From: Saccharicrinis sp963677655
Lineage (GTDB): Bacteria; Bacteroidota; Bacteroidia; Bacteroidales; Marinilabiliaceae
DNA length: 64,000 bases
Strand: one strand, 5' to 3'
Assembly: GCA_963677655.1 (NCBI GenBank)
Contig: OY782088.1
Positions 1 through 9,314 of the stretch are shown in pieces; within the stretch, counting starts at the first letter, position 1; the number at the start of each line of letters is the position of its first letter. The notes below the pieces were generated by a model. The model saw nothing but the letters and a program-made list of their open reading frames with translations, made no database searches and was not told the DNA's origin. Position numbers and translations under genes: made by a program.

Positions 1-193
1 AAACAATTGATTTGGATGCTTGCTCATAAGCTAATTTGTTTATACTCGAAATAGGTGAATTTTCATTTAAATCCGCAGACTCTATTGTAACCAGATCACC
101 AATTAATTCTTTTACTACTTCTGCTTTATTTTCTTGTGCATGTGAAATGCCTGCAAAGAGGACGAAAAATAAACAAGTAATTTTTAACTTCAT
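1..193 (-). CDS. Secreted protein, N-terminal part only (runs off the window)
   Basis: The minus-strand reading frame opens with ATG at 193 and stays open to the window edge for 64 codons. Residues 1-20 form a signal peptide (MKLKITCLFFVLFAGISHAQ), with cleavage expected after HA or AQ. The visible mature part is hydrophilic and probably helical (KAEVVKELIGDLVTIE). No domain can be named from 64 residues. It is separated from the next gene by a terminator, so it forms its own transcript. The call as a real secreted protein rests on the clean signal peptide. Confidence 0.6.
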   Translation of the reverse strand, partial: MKLKITCLFFVLFAGISHAQENKAEVVKELIGDLVTIESADLNENSPISSINKLAYEQASKSIV

Positions 194-393
194 ATATTAT
201 AAATTATATTAATAATCAAAATCTAACTAAATATGGATTGGATTAAAATTTTAATTAAGCTATAATACAACACCACCATTCAACTTTTAATCTACAGAAA
301 CCCATGTTTAATCATTCGTTTTACGACATTCATCAACATATGTTACACATTATACAATATTTAGTTACCTACCACATGTAAGAAATTTGGGCA

Positions 394-425
394 TAAAAAA
401 AACAGGTAGCTATTCACTACCTGTT
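394..425 (-). terminator. Rho-independent terminator of the lacI-kduI-kduD-DUF4861 operon
   Basis: A perfect 9-bp stem, AACAGGTAG (401-409) with CTACCTGTT (417-425) and a 7-nt loop, is followed on the minus strand by a run of T (plus-strand A run 394-400). It lies 37 bp past the DUF4861 stop codon. Confidence 0.85.
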
Positions 426-461
426 CTCTATAAATATTTTATTAATAAAATAATTATGAAA

Positions 462-1634
462 TTATTTTACAATTTCAACCAAAACTGGTTTTTGAATTTT
501 CTTTGCAAATTCTGTTAAATAAGATTCCCACTCTTCTTTTCCGGAAAATTGCTTACTTTCACTCCAGGCAAAACCTGCATAATATTCAACCTTCCCATCA
601 ATTACATTTAAATGTAATAATACAATACTATTATCTTTTTCCTCTGAATCGATACGAGTATAACCTGCATAATATTTAGGATCAACTACAATAGCATTAC
701 CTAGTTCATTGCCAAAATATGGTGCATAGTAATCAGCAAATACAGCAGTAGAATCTACGGTCAATTCTCCATCATTTTCATGTAAGGTGATACCTGTTGT
801 TAGAATATCTGTTCCTTCAACTGAAATAGAAAATTTAGTTAAATTAGAACCTAAGTCAATAGATACTGTTTTTTGTTCCTGCACTTTAACATCTTCAGAA
901 CCATAAGGATCATAATCCAAAATAAATTTTGTTTTTATAGGACCGTTTAACAATACATGAGAATCAGTATAGTTTACCGAAGTAACCAATTTATCATTAA
1001 TCATTACTCCTGTACCTCCAGCACCAAGACTAGGACCAACATGATAATTGTCTAAACCTTCACCTCTGTCACTATGATAGAACATATGATCGCTCTCGTA
1101 CCCTTTTATCCATTTATTGATAACAGAGTAATTTACCTTTTTAAGCCAGCAATCTAATCCTCCGGAGATTCCTCCTTCGGGCTTTCCTTCTTCTTTTAAT
1201 TTTTTTAATGTTGGCCCATACATTCTGAATGCGACCTTATCATTCTCCCAAATGAAATCATCATAACGTTCCGGTACAAAACGTCCATACGTTTTAACTT
1301 CAGATGGTTGAATTGTAGATGTTCCTTCTTGAATAGAAAATTCTTTAGTCTCATTTGCATTTAAATCAACTTGAAATAAAATAGCCTCATAAGTACTATC
1401 TGCATCCTCATCAATAAGTTGACTAAGAATTTCATTACCTGAAGTTTTATCTACAACAATAATTTGATCAGAAGTAGAAGATAATGTTCCAAGATCTACT
1501 TTAACAGTCTCTCCCCCCCTATCAATATCTAACGGATTACTTACCGAAACTGTTAAGGATTTCTGGTTGCATGTACATGCAGTAAATGCAGCCAGAAATA
1601 AAGTTATATATGAAAATCTAAAAATCTTGTTCAT
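462..1634 (-). CDS. DUF4861 family lipoprotein
   Basis: A 390-aa protein with a lipoprotein signal: a hydrophobic stretch (FSYITLFLAAF) followed by TAC at the lipobox, so it should be anchored facing the periplasm or cell surface. The body matches my memory of the DUF4861 family, with conserved-looking pieces such as SGGLDCWLKKVNYSVINKW and YHVGPSLGAGG. DUF4861 proteins often sit beside genes for pectin, alginate or other uronate-polysaccharide breakdown, and that is the case here. It starts 6 bp after the kduD stop, so it is the last gene of the lacI-kduI-kduD operon. A role in handling uronate-containing glycans is inferred from context; I know no certain reaction. Confidence 0.8.
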   Translation of the reverse strand: MNKIFRFSYITLFLAAFTACTCNQKSLTVSVSNPLDIDRGGETVKVDLGTLSSTSDQIIVVDKTSGNEILSQLIDEDADSTYEAILFQVDLNANETKEFSIQEGTSTIQPSEVKTYGRFVPERYDDFIWENDKVAFRMYGPTLKKLKEEGKPEGGISGGLDCWLKKVNYSVINKWIKGYESDHMFYHSDRGEGLDNYHVGPSLGAGGTGVMINDKLVTSVNYTDSHVLLNGPIKTKFILDYDPYGSEDVKVQEQKTVSIDLGSNLTKFSISVEGTDILTTGITLHENDGELTVDSTAVFADYYAPYFGNELGNAIVVDPKYYAGYTRIDSEEKDNSIVLLHLNVIDGKVEYYAGFAWSESKQFSGKEEWESYLTEFAKKIQKPVLVEIVK

Positions 1635-1640
1635 AAAGAA

Positions 1641-2438
1641 TTAGATTTCATTTTCACCTTTTACATATCCAAAGTTTGCTAAGATACCTCCATCAACGTA
1701 TAATACGTGTCCGTTTACAAAGTCAGCAGCCTTAGAAGAAAGGAATAAACATGCATTACCTACATCTTCTGGCTCACCCCAACGTCCTGCAGGAGTACGA
1801 GTCATTACTAAGTCATTAAATGGGTGACCGTCTACACGGATAGGAGCAGTTTGTGAAGTAGCAATATAACCAGGACCGATTCCGTTAACCTGTACATTAT
1901 ATTTTGCCCACTCACAAGTCATGTTTTCTGTTAATAATTTTAATCCACCTTTAGCAGCAGCATAAGCAGATACATTTTGACGACCGTAAACACTCATCAT
2001 AGAACACATGTTAATGATTTTTCCCTGACGACGCTCAATCATACCCGGAGCAATACGCTTAGCTACGATAAGCGGTGCCACTAAGTCAACATCAATTACT
2101 TGTTCAAAATCTTTAATTGGCATATCCAAAATTGGTACACGTTTGATGATACCAGCATTATTTACCAAAATATCAATAGGTCCAACTTCTTTTTCTATAA
2201 TGCTAACACCTTTATCAACTTCTTCTTCACTACAAACATTAAAGTTTACAGTAAAAACATCAATACCTTCCTTTGCATATTCTTCTTTAGCTTCAGCTAA
2301 TTTTTCATCACTTAAATCGTTTACACAAAGTTTAGCACCAGCTTTAGCTAACAGTTTACCGCAAGCCATACCAATACCATGAGTTCCTCCTGTTACAAGA
2401 GCTACTTTTCCTGAAAGGTCAAATAATTCGTTTATCAT
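1641..2438 (-). CDS. kduD: 2-dehydro-3-deoxy-D-gluconate 5-dehydrogenase (KduD, SDR family)
   Basis: A 265-aa short-chain dehydrogenase of usual KduD length. The cofactor-binding TGGTHGIG is at residues 16-23, the NNAG motif near 93-96, and the catalytic pair is in YAAAK near residue 159. KduD reduces 3-deoxy-D-glycero-2,5-hexodiulosonate to 2-keto-3-deoxygluconate with NADH in the cytoplasm, the step after KduI. The gene directly follows kduI, which makes this specific SDR assignment much safer than sequence class alone. It is in one transcript with lacI, kduI and the DUF4861 gene. No kdgK or kdgA for the following steps is visible in this window. Confidence 0.9.
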   Translation of the reverse strand: MINELFDLSGKVALVTGGTHGIGMACGKLLAKAGAKLCVNDLSDEKLAEAKEEYAKEGIDVFTVNFNVCSEEEVDKGVSIIEKEVGPIDILVNNAGIIKRVPILDMPIKDFEQVIDVDLVAPLIVAKRIAPGMIERRQGKIINMCSMMSVYGRQNVSAYAAAKGGLKLLTENMTCEWAKYNVQVNGIGPGYIATSQTAPIRVDGHPFNDLVMTRTPAGRWGEPEDVGNACLFLSSKAADFVNGHVLYVDGGILANFGYVKGENEI

Positions 2439-2524
2439 TTTTTGGATATTTATTTTATTATTATTCTATTTTATACACTCTATCATAATACAATCATAAT
2501 GAAGTGTCAATTTAATACAATGTT

Positions 2525-3361
2525 TTATTTTAATTCATTTGGTTGACGAACATCCATATCGCCATAATCTAAGTTTTCACCAGCCATACCCCAAATAAAG
2601 ATGTAGTTAGAAGTACCGGCAGCACTGTGAATACTCCATGCAGGAGACAATACAGCTTGCTCATTTTGCATCCAAATGTGACGTGTTTCATCAGGTTGTC
2701 CCATAAAGTGACATACAGCTTGACTTTCTGGTACTTCGAAATAAAAATAAGCTTCCATTCGACGATTGTGAGTGTGTGCAGGCATTGTATTCCAAACACT
2801 ACCAGGTTTCAACTCTGTCATACCCATTTGAAGCTGACAAGTAGTAACAACTTCTTTTACAATCATTTGATTTACCTGACGCTCATTTGAAGTCTCTAAC
2901 GAACCTAATTTTAATACATTAGCATCATCTAAAGTAATATGTTTAGATGGGTAAGCAGCGTGCGCAGGTGCAGAGTTAATATATAAATGAGCTGGTTTAG
3001 CTGCATCTAATGATTCAAATACAACATTTTTTTCACCTTGACCAAGGTAAAGAGCTTCTTTATATTTCAATGTGTATTCACCCGCATCAGTAGTAATTTT
3101 AGCATCACCACCAACATTAATAATACCCATTTCACGACGAGCTAAGAAATCTTCTGATTTCAATTCATCGTACGTATTTAATTCAATTGGCTTATCAGTT
3201 GGAACAGCACCACCTACGATATATCTATCATAGAAAGAATATACCAGGTTAATTTCTCCTGGAACCATTACTTTCTCAATTAAAAATTCATCACGTAATT
3301 TATCTGTTCCATAGCTTTTTACATCTTCCGGATGCGCAGCATAACGTACTTCCATACTCAT
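2525..3361 (-). CDS. kduI: 5-dehydro-4-deoxy-D-glucuronate isomerase (KduI)
   Basis: A 278-aa protein, the normal KduI length, with the typical opening MEVRYAAHPEDVKSYGTDKLRDEFL (given in part) and the metal-binding cupin region MPAHTHNRRMEAYFYF, whose two histidines and glutamate match the zinc ligands. It converts 5-keto-4-deoxyuronate, the spontaneous product of unsaturated uronates released by lyases or unsaturated glucuronidases, into 3-deoxy-D-glycero-2,5-hexodiulosonate. It lies 27 bp after lacI and 86 bp before kduD. The start could be the first or third residue (MSMEVRY). The gene implies that the cell feeds on pectin-, alginate-, ulvan- or glycosaminoglycan-like sugars. Confidence 0.93.
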   Translation of the reverse strand: MSMEVRYAAHPEDVKSYGTDKLRDEFLIEKVMVPGEINLVYSFYDRYIVGGAVPTDKPIELNTYDELKSEDFLARREMGIINVGGDAKITTDAGEYTLKYKEALYLGQGEKNVVFESLDAAKPAHLYINSAPAHAAYPSKHITLDDANVLKLGSLETSNERQVNQMIVKEVVTTCQLQMGMTELKPGSVWNTMPAHTHNRRMEAYFYFEVPESQAVCHFMGQPDETRHIWMQNEQAVLSPAWSIHSAAGTSNYIFIWGMAGENLDYGDMDVRQPNELK

Positions 3362-3388
3362 AATTATACTTTTTTTAAATTAAACTTC

Positions 3389-4387
3389 TTATTTTATCGA
3401 TTCCCGTTTTATAAATTGAACAGGTACTAATCTCTCAATATCATGAAGATCTCCATTAATTGCAGCAATCATTTCCTGAGCAGCAATTCGTCCTATTTGT
3501 CTTCCATCTTGCTCTATGGAAGATAATGAAGGATGAAGCATCTCTGCAAAAGGTTCATTTCCAAAACCCACCAAACCAAAATTTGCTGGAAAATCAGCTT
3601 TAAGTCCTTTTAATCCTTCAAAAACTCCAAATGCAGCATAATCACCAGCACAAAACACAGCATCAATCTCCTTTTCATTAATTACTTTTTGAATGGTTTC
3701 AAACCCGGCATCTCTTGTTATTATATCTTCTAAAATCAAAGCTTCATCTACTTCTCCCAAAATTTCAGCAATGGCTTTTTTATAACCTTGAATACGTTCA
3801 GCGTAAACATTAATATTTTTATTACCTGAAAAATGGGCAATTCTTTTAAATCCTGATTTTAATAAATTACTTGTTGCCAAGTATGCGCCTGTAATATTAT
3901 CATTTACAACTTTAGGGCCTTTTAAGTCTTTACAAACTCTATCAAATTGTACTAAAGGAACGTTTGCATCAACAACACCTTGTAAATGATCTACTGTATT
4001 TGTTTCTACTGATAAAGAAATTATGATACCTCCTACACGGTTTCTCATCAGGGAGTTTACAGCTTTAATCTCAGAATCCAGTTCTTCATGACTTTGCATG
4101 ATAAGCAAACTGTAACCTGCCGGATTTAAAATCTCTTCTACTCCACTAATGATATTACTAAAGAAATGACGATTGATCCTTGGAACAATCATTCCTATCA
4201 TGTCGGACTTTCCTCTTCGTAATGAAGATGCCATTAAATTAGGCTGATATCCCATTTCCTTTGCCATCTTCTTTACTTTGTCGCGTGTAGCCTGACTAAC
4301 TCGTTTATTATCAGCTAAAGCTCTGGAAATAGTGGATGGAGTAACTCCTAATTTTTTAGCAATATCATTAATTGTAACTTTCTTCAT
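3389..4387 (-). CDS. LacI family transcriptional regulator of the kdu operon
   Basis: About 332 aa, standard for LacI regulators. An N-terminal helix-turn-helix (VTINDIAKKLGVTPSTISRAL) is followed by the hinge (NLMASSLRRGKSDMIGMIVP) and a periplasmic-binding-protein-like effector domain ending in SIEQDGRQIGRIAAQEMI. The longer frame opening at 4405 is rejected because the MKKVTINDIA start at 4387 is typical and because 4403-4434 forms the promoter. The first gene of the kdu operon, it is likely to sense a uronate breakdown product such as KDG (inference) and to repress itself through two repeated operators directly upstream. Confidence 0.88.
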   Translation of the reverse strand: MKKVTINDIAKKLGVTPSTISRALADNKRVSQATRDKVKKMAKEMGYQPNLMASSLRRGKSDMIGMIVPRINRHFFSNIISGVEEILNPAGYSLLIMQSHEELDSEIKAVNSLMRNRVGGIIISLSVETNTVDHLQGVVDANVPLVQFDRVCKDLKGPKVVNDNITGAYLATSNLLKSGFKRIAHFSGNKNINVYAERIQGYKKAIAEILGEVDEALILEDIITRDAGFETIQKVINEKEIDAVFCAGDYAAFGVFEGLKGLKADFPANFGLVGFGNEPFAEMLHPSLSSIEQDGRQIGRIAAQEMIAAINGDLHDIERLVPVQFIKRESIK

Positions 4388-4402
4388 CCAATTGATTTTG
4401 CA

Positions 4403-4444
4403 CAAAAATACAAACGATTGCGCACAAATACAAACGATTGCGCA
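4403..4444 (-). promoter_or_regulatory. lacI-kdu promoter overlapped by two direct-repeat LacI-type operators
   Basis: On the minus strand a Bacteroidota-type promoter can be read: TTTG (4434-4431), a 20-bp spacer, then TATTTTTG (4410-4403), close to the TTTG-N19-TAnnTTTG consensus. The same stretch holds an exact repeat of AATACAAACGATTGCGCA at 4407-4424 and 4427-4444, with a period of 20 bp. Each copy contains CAANCGNTTG, the palindromic core typical of LacI-family operators. A repressor bound here would cover both promoter boxes. Its placement 20 bp before lacI points to autoregulation. Confidence 0.7.
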
Positions 4445-4516
4445 ATTTTGAATATATTTAAATATGACATTGATTTTACAGTGCTGTATTTCAACGCATT
4501 AAAAACCATAAAACAT

Positions 4517-4558
4517 AAAAAAAGCGTAACAGAAATTTAATAATTCCTGTTACGCTTT
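4517..4558 (-). terminator. Rho-independent terminator of the GH2 gene
   Basis: A perfect 12-bp stem, AAAGCGTAACAG (4521-4532) with CTGTTACGCTTT (4547-4558), is followed by a T run on the minus strand. It lies 30 bp after the GH2 stop and separates that gene from the lacI operon. Confidence 0.9.
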
Positions 4559-4588
4559 AAAAATTTTAAAAAAATAATATTTTTTTGT

Positions 4589-7018
4589 TTATTCTGATTT
4601 TATTTTAACAATACCAGACTTTAATCCTTTACCATACACTTTAAGTTCAATATCTCCAGGTGAATTATTTGATTGAACTAAAACAACTAATTTACCACTA
4701 AAAGCTTTCATCGTAGGTAAATGAAACTGTTCTAACGAAGTTGCATCACCATTACAAGCAGCCCTATACTTTCCATTTCCTTTAACCTTAAAGTTCAATT
4801 GATTTGTGGCCTTTGGACATAAGTTTCCATCCTTATCAACAATAGAAGCAGTCACATAACTAATATCTTTACCATCTGCATTTATTAACGATCTATCTAC
4901 AGACAATTCAATATGGTCGGGAGCTCCTGAAGTATGAATTTCTTTCTCTGCCACAGGTTTATCATTATCATCATAGGCTACAACTTTAATGGTACCTGGT
5001 TCATACTTTACATTCATCCACATCAAACGATAACGATTCTGATTAGAATCATTATTTTTTTCTTGGATTCCCTGACTTTTCCCATTGATAAACAGTTCCG
5101 CCTTTTTATAGTTTGTATAAACAAAAACAGGAGTTACTTCACCTTCTCTACCTTCCCAATTCCAGTGTGGAAGTATATGTAATGTTTCATCTTTAGTATT
5201 CCATCTACTACGATACCAGTAAAATCTGTCTTTAGGAATTCCTCCTAGATCACAAATACCAAAATAAGAACTATGCGATGGCCATTGTGTATCATAAGGC
5301 GTTGGTTCTCCTAAATAATCAAATCCGGTCCAAACAAATTCTCCAATAACCCAATCCTTGTCGTCCTGCAAAACTGCATCATCATCAGGTAAATTACTCC
5401 AGCTACAATATTCAAAATCATACGATGAACATTGTCCATCTTCATACATTTTATTTTTAGCTTTCTCTACAGGGAATTTATAAATACCTCTGGAACTAAC
5501 AGTTGAAGCAGTTTCTGATCCAAGTAGAAATCCCTGAGGGAAACGATCATATGCCTCCTCATATAAATGTACCCTATAATTTAAACCTGGAATATCCATT
5601 ATTGCACCAAATCCACTAGCCATTACAGCTTTAACCTGATCCATACCAACTGTCACAGGTCGTGTTGGATCTTCTCTATGGAAAATCTCCTGAAGCATTT
5701 TTGCTCTTTTTACACCTACACTTCCTCGTTGATCAGGAACCTCATTCCCACTGCTCCACATAACAATACATGGATGGTTCCTTGTGGCATGAACTAAATT
5801 AACTACGTCTTTTTCTGCCCACTCATTAAAGTAAAGATTGTAACCATTTTTCACTTTTGGTTTAGCCCATTCATCAAAACTTTCAGCTAAAAATAAAAAT
5901 CCCATCTCATCACATAATTCTAATTGTTCATGCGAAGGCATATTATGAGAAGAACGAATAGCATTACAACCCATATCTTTTAATATAGTTAACTGACGTT
6001 TTAATGCCGCTTTATTAACAGCAGCTCCAAGTGGTCCCAAATCATGATGTAAACATACTCCCTTAAATTTTGTATACTCACCATTTAATTGAAATCCCTT
6101 TCCTGCCGTATAACTTATACTTCTAATCCCAAAACGAATTTCCTGAACATCTTTTAACTTACTATCCTGATACAATCTTAACTCTGCAGTATATAAAACA
6201 GGATTTTCCGGACTCCATAATTCAGGATTTTTTACAGCTATATTCTGTTCTACAGTATTACCAAAGATCTGATCATTTTTATTTTTTGCAACAACAGAAC
6301 CGCTGTTATCTTTTATTACAGTTTCAACATATACATTATCTCCTGTCACTTCAGACTTAATATTAACCTTAGCAATATTATCATCAATATATGGAGTTGT
6401 AATAAATGTTCCCCATTGGTTAAAACACACTTTATCCTTTACAATAATCTGAACTTTACGATAAAGTCCCGCACCAGGATACCAGCGTGAGGACTTTTCT
6501 TTATTCTCCAAACGAACAGCAAGAGTATTATCTGATTCAGGATTAATATAATTGGATATATCAAAATAGAAATAACTATAACCATAAGGCCTGTATCCTA
6601 TTTTCTCTCCATTAATAAACACTTGTGCATTACTCATTGCTCCATCAAAAACCAATAACGCTTTCTTACCTTCTTGAAGATCCTGAAGATTAAAAGTTGT
6701 TCGATACCATCCAACTCCTATATGAGGAAGGGATCCTGTTCTTCCGTATTTTTCAGTTGCTTTCTTTTCTTGATTTTGTACAATCCTTACTGTTTGCTTA
6801 TCAACCTCTTTATCAAAAGGACCATATATTGCCCAATCATGAGGTACAGAAACTGTCTCCCATTTATTATCATTAAAATCTACTTTTTCTGCTCCGGAAA
6901 TATCTCCTTTTTTAAACTTCCAATGATCTGACAAAGTAATAATTGAACGACTTGCGTTTTGTGCTATTACAAATACAGTAAAAAAAATAAAGATACTTAA
7001 GAATAATAACCTCCTCAT
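4589..7018 (-). CDS. Secreted glycoside hydrolase family 2 (beta-galactosidase/glucuronidase-like)
   Basis: An 809-aa GH2 enzyme with an N-terminal signal peptide (about residues 1-19, ending VFVIAQ), so it is exported. Order: jelly-roll sugar-binding domain (about 25-195), immunoglobulin-like domain (about 200-300), TIM barrel (about 305-600), then a DUF4982-type domain and a C-terminal Ig-like domain. The acid/base glutamate is E426 in WSSGNEVPDQ. The likely nucleophile is E502 in GSETAS. It removes a terminal beta-linked galactose or related sugar. The exact substrate is not readable, but the neighbouring kdu operon suggests a uronate-rich polysaccharide. It has its own terminator. A second GH2 with the same layout lies at 60.9-63.3 kb. 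Confidence 0.9.
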   Translation of the reverse strand: MRRLLFLSIFIFFTVFVIAQNASRSIITLSDHWKFKKGDISGAEKVDFNDNKWETVSVPHDWAIYGPFDKEVDKQTVRIVQNQEKKATEKYGRTGSLPHIGVGWYRTTFNLQDLQEGKKALLVFDGAMSNAQVFINGEKIGYRPYGYSYFYFDISNYINPESDNTLAVRLENKEKSSRWYPGAGLYRKVQIIVKDKVCFNQWGTFITTPYIDDNIAKVNIKSEVTGDNVYVETVIKDNSGSVVAKNKNDQIFGNTVEQNIAVKNPELWSPENPVLYTAELRLYQDSKLKDVQEIRFGIRSISYTAGKGFQLNGEYTKFKGVCLHHDLGPLGAAVNKAALKRQLTILKDMGCNAIRSSHNMPSHEQLELCDEMGFLFLAESFDEWAKPKVKNGYNLYFNEWAEKDVVNLVHATRNHPCIVMWSSGNEVPDQRGSVGVKRAKMLQEIFHREDPTRPVTVGMDQVKAVMASGFGAIMDIPGLNYRVHLYEEAYDRFPQGFLLGSETASTVSSRGIYKFPVEKAKNKMYEDGQCSSYDFEYCSWSNLPDDDAVLQDDKDWVIGEFVWTGFDYLGEPTPYDTQWPSHSSYFGICDLGGIPKDRFYWYRSRWNTKDETLHILPHWNWEGREGEVTPVFVYTNYKKAELFINGKSQGIQEKNNDSNQNRYRLMWMNVKYEPGTIKVVAYDDNDKPVAEKEIHTSGAPDHIELSVDRSLINADGKDISYVTASIVDKDGNLCPKATNQLNFKVKGNGKYRAACNGDATSLEQFHLPTMKAFSGKLVVLVQSNNSPGDIELKVYGKGLKSGIVKIKSE

Positions 7019-7169
7019 ATATTACAATTTTTCATTATTTACCCCTTAATATTCTTGATATATTATTATCATTTATATGATATAATAGCAAGCAAATATC
7101 TAAATATAATTAATAAAATTCATGTCTAAGAGTCTCTAAAACCTATCCATAAGTACATATTTTTTTGTT

Positions 7170-9314
7170 TTATTCTTTAAAAACAGTAGAAAGCAACAAG
7201 GCTCTTTCAATTAAACTATGTCTAATAATTCTTTCATTTTCAGATGGTAAAAATTCACCAACAGGTCCTAATCCATCTATTTTAGGTAAATTTTTATGAA
7301 TATGACAGATATCTGCAGAACTCCAACGATGCTCATGTGTAATTCTTACATCTATTTTTTTTGCCAGTTCTAAAATATCATTATAAAAAGTTCTTGATTT
7401 TTCATTTTCTAACATAGCATTGCGCCTTATACCTCCTTCAAATTGAATTTGGTATATTTTACTTCGCTTCTGAACAGCCAAAATCTTTTTAATCTTTTGT
7501 TCAATTTCATCCAATACTTCCGGAGAATTATGTCGAACACTAATTCCTGCAGAACCATAAGCGTATCGTTTAAAAATATTACTCTTAAACTGTATATCAT
7601 AAGGTGCAATGATATTATTACTATCGTTACGTGAAATATCAGCAATTGCAGCCAGAGTTTTGTTAAAATTTAAGGCTGTACTGGATACATATTCTGGATT
7701 ATCTTTTTGTAATAATTTGGTTTCGAAATGATATAGAGCTGTACCAGACCTTGATAGTATTAACCCTCCTGTTTTTGAAGATCCACTTAATGATATTACT
7801 TTTTTTGCATTGTCAGCTTTTTGTTGAATGATTGTTTTTGAATATTTACCATCAATTGAAGAATCTGTAATTAATAGAATCCCAATGTTAATTTTTTTAA
7901 GGTTACGAGTAAACCTTAAAGCTTGTAATGCTGATAATAAAATTGCAATACCTCCTTTATTTTCCCACACTCCTGTTCCTTCTATATATTGTTCTTGCTC
8001 AAAATAATTTTCATGTTGAGCTAATTTCACCCTATTATCTACAGGTTGTATAACTAAATAATCAACTTCTTTATTATATGAGTTTGAAAAATACATAATG
8101 TTACCTACCTCCAATTGAGGATATATTTCCTGAGTAAATCCCAATAGACTTAATTCTGCACTGATCAAACCAGAACAATAGTTTACACCTTCCACATTAC
8201 GAACATAGGTATCAGTGTCGACTAGTGTTTTTAAAAATTTTTCAGTATTCTGCTGTCTGGTTTTAATAAAGGTGCGCATCCTGGATACCTGCGATGTCTT
8301 TGATTTATCTACAGAATCAGGTTCTTTATGTATTGGATTTGTAAAGTATCTGACCGAAGCTACATCTAACATCTTATTTACAAGAGCTTCAAAATCATAA
8401 CCTGCAACTTTAGCTGCTGTTGGATACGAACCTGTTTCACCTAAACTAGCCATAGAGTTGATTTCCAACAGATAAATATTATCATCTTCATCCAAACGTA
8501 TATCAACACGAGCAAAATCTCTTAGATTAAGAGCCTTAAAAGCGTCTGTAGAAATTTTTTGCATCTTTTCGGCTAGTTCTTCCGGTATTTTAGCAGGACA
8601 TATTTTCTTTTTAGGTTTATGTTTTTTATCATCAACGGTTTGTATAGCATCAGGATCTCCCTCTAAATCTATTTCTAATACAGGGAAAGGTTCTACTGGA
8701 GAATTCCCGATTAACCCAACACAAAACTCTCTTCCTCTGATAAACTGCTCAACTAAAGCCTGTTGCTGAAATTCAGTAACAATAAAATGAACAGCCTCCT
8801 TTAAATCCTCTTGATTATAAACCACTTTTAAACCAAATGATACACTCTCCATTTTGGGTTTAACAATTACAGGAAAAATAACGGAACTCATATCTTCGTC
8901 ATGAGAATTAAAAACCCAGAAATCTGGTGTTGGCAATCCATGGTTCTTCCAAATTATTTTAGTTAAAATCTTATCCAAGGCAAGAGCATGTCCTGATGGA
9001 GAAGAACCAACATAAGGCAAACCTAACATTTCAAGCATTGATGGAATATGCGTATAGCGACTTTCTCCTTGTATTCCATAAGCCATATTAAATATCATAC
9101 CCATTTGTTCTCCTTCATGAACCTGGGGCATAAAGTTTTCAAGTCTCTCTATTATCTGCTTATTTCCATCGAGAATTGCAACATTATGACCTGATTTTTC
9201 AAGGGAATGTGCAACTTTTTTAACTGTTTTTTCACTGTAAAACTCTTTGTTTTGCATACCAAAAGTATTAATCACACCCTTGATATCTTTATTATAAATT
9301 AATGCAACTTTCAT
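7170..9314 (-). CDS. ATP-grasp (D-Ala-D-Ala ligase-like) fused to a degenerate M20-like peptidase domain
   Basis: A 714-aa two-domain protein. Residues 1-320 look like a D-Ala-D-Ala ligase-type ATP-grasp enzyme: YGIQGESRYTHIPSMLEMLG (79-98), VKPKMESVSFG (151-161), FARVDIRLDE and the magnesium site LLEINSMASLGETGSYP (282-298) are intact. Residues 345-714 follow the M20/glutamate carboxypeptidase fold, with GTGVWENKGGIA (446-457), GGIRRNAM (627-634) and DGLGPVGEFLPSENERI (680-696). Usual metal and catalytic residues seem missing: the GHxD position reads IQPVD, and the EE pair position reads TDSSID. The ligase half probably makes a peptide-like bond; the second half may be a binding or structural domain. 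It stands alone. Confidence 0.75.
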   Translation of the reverse strand: MKVALIYNKDIKGVINTFGMQNKEFYSEKTVKKVAHSLEKSGHNVAILDGNKQIIERLENFMPQVHEGEQMGMIFNMAYGIQGESRYTHIPSMLEMLGLPYVGSSPSGHALALDKILTKIIWKNHGLPTPDFWVFNSHDEDMSSVIFPVIVKPKMESVSFGLKVVYNQEDLKEAVHFIVTEFQQQALVEQFIRGREFCVGLIGNSPVEPFPVLEIDLEGDPDAIQTVDDKKHKPKKKICPAKIPEELAEKMQKISTDAFKALNLRDFARVDIRLDEDDNIYLLEINSMASLGETGSYPTAAKVAGYDFEALVNKMLDVASVRYFTNPIHKEPDSVDKSKTSQVSRMRTFIKTRQQNTEKFLKTLVDTDTYVRNVEGVNYCSGLISAELSLLGFTQEIYPQLEVGNIMYFSNSYNKEVDYLVIQPVDNRVKLAQHENYFEQEQYIEGTGVWENKGGIAILLSALQALRFTRNLKKINIGILLITDSSIDGKYSKTIIQQKADNAKKVISLSGSSKTGGLILSRSGTALYHFETKLLQKDNPEYVSSTALNFNKTLAAIADISRNDSNNIIAPYDIQFKSNIFKRYAYGSAGISVRHNSPEVLDEIEQKIKKILAVQKRSKIYQIQFEGGIRRNAMLENEKSRTFYNDILELAKKIDVRITHEHRWSSADICHIHKNLPKIDGLGPVGEFLPSENERIIRHSLIERALLLSTVFKE

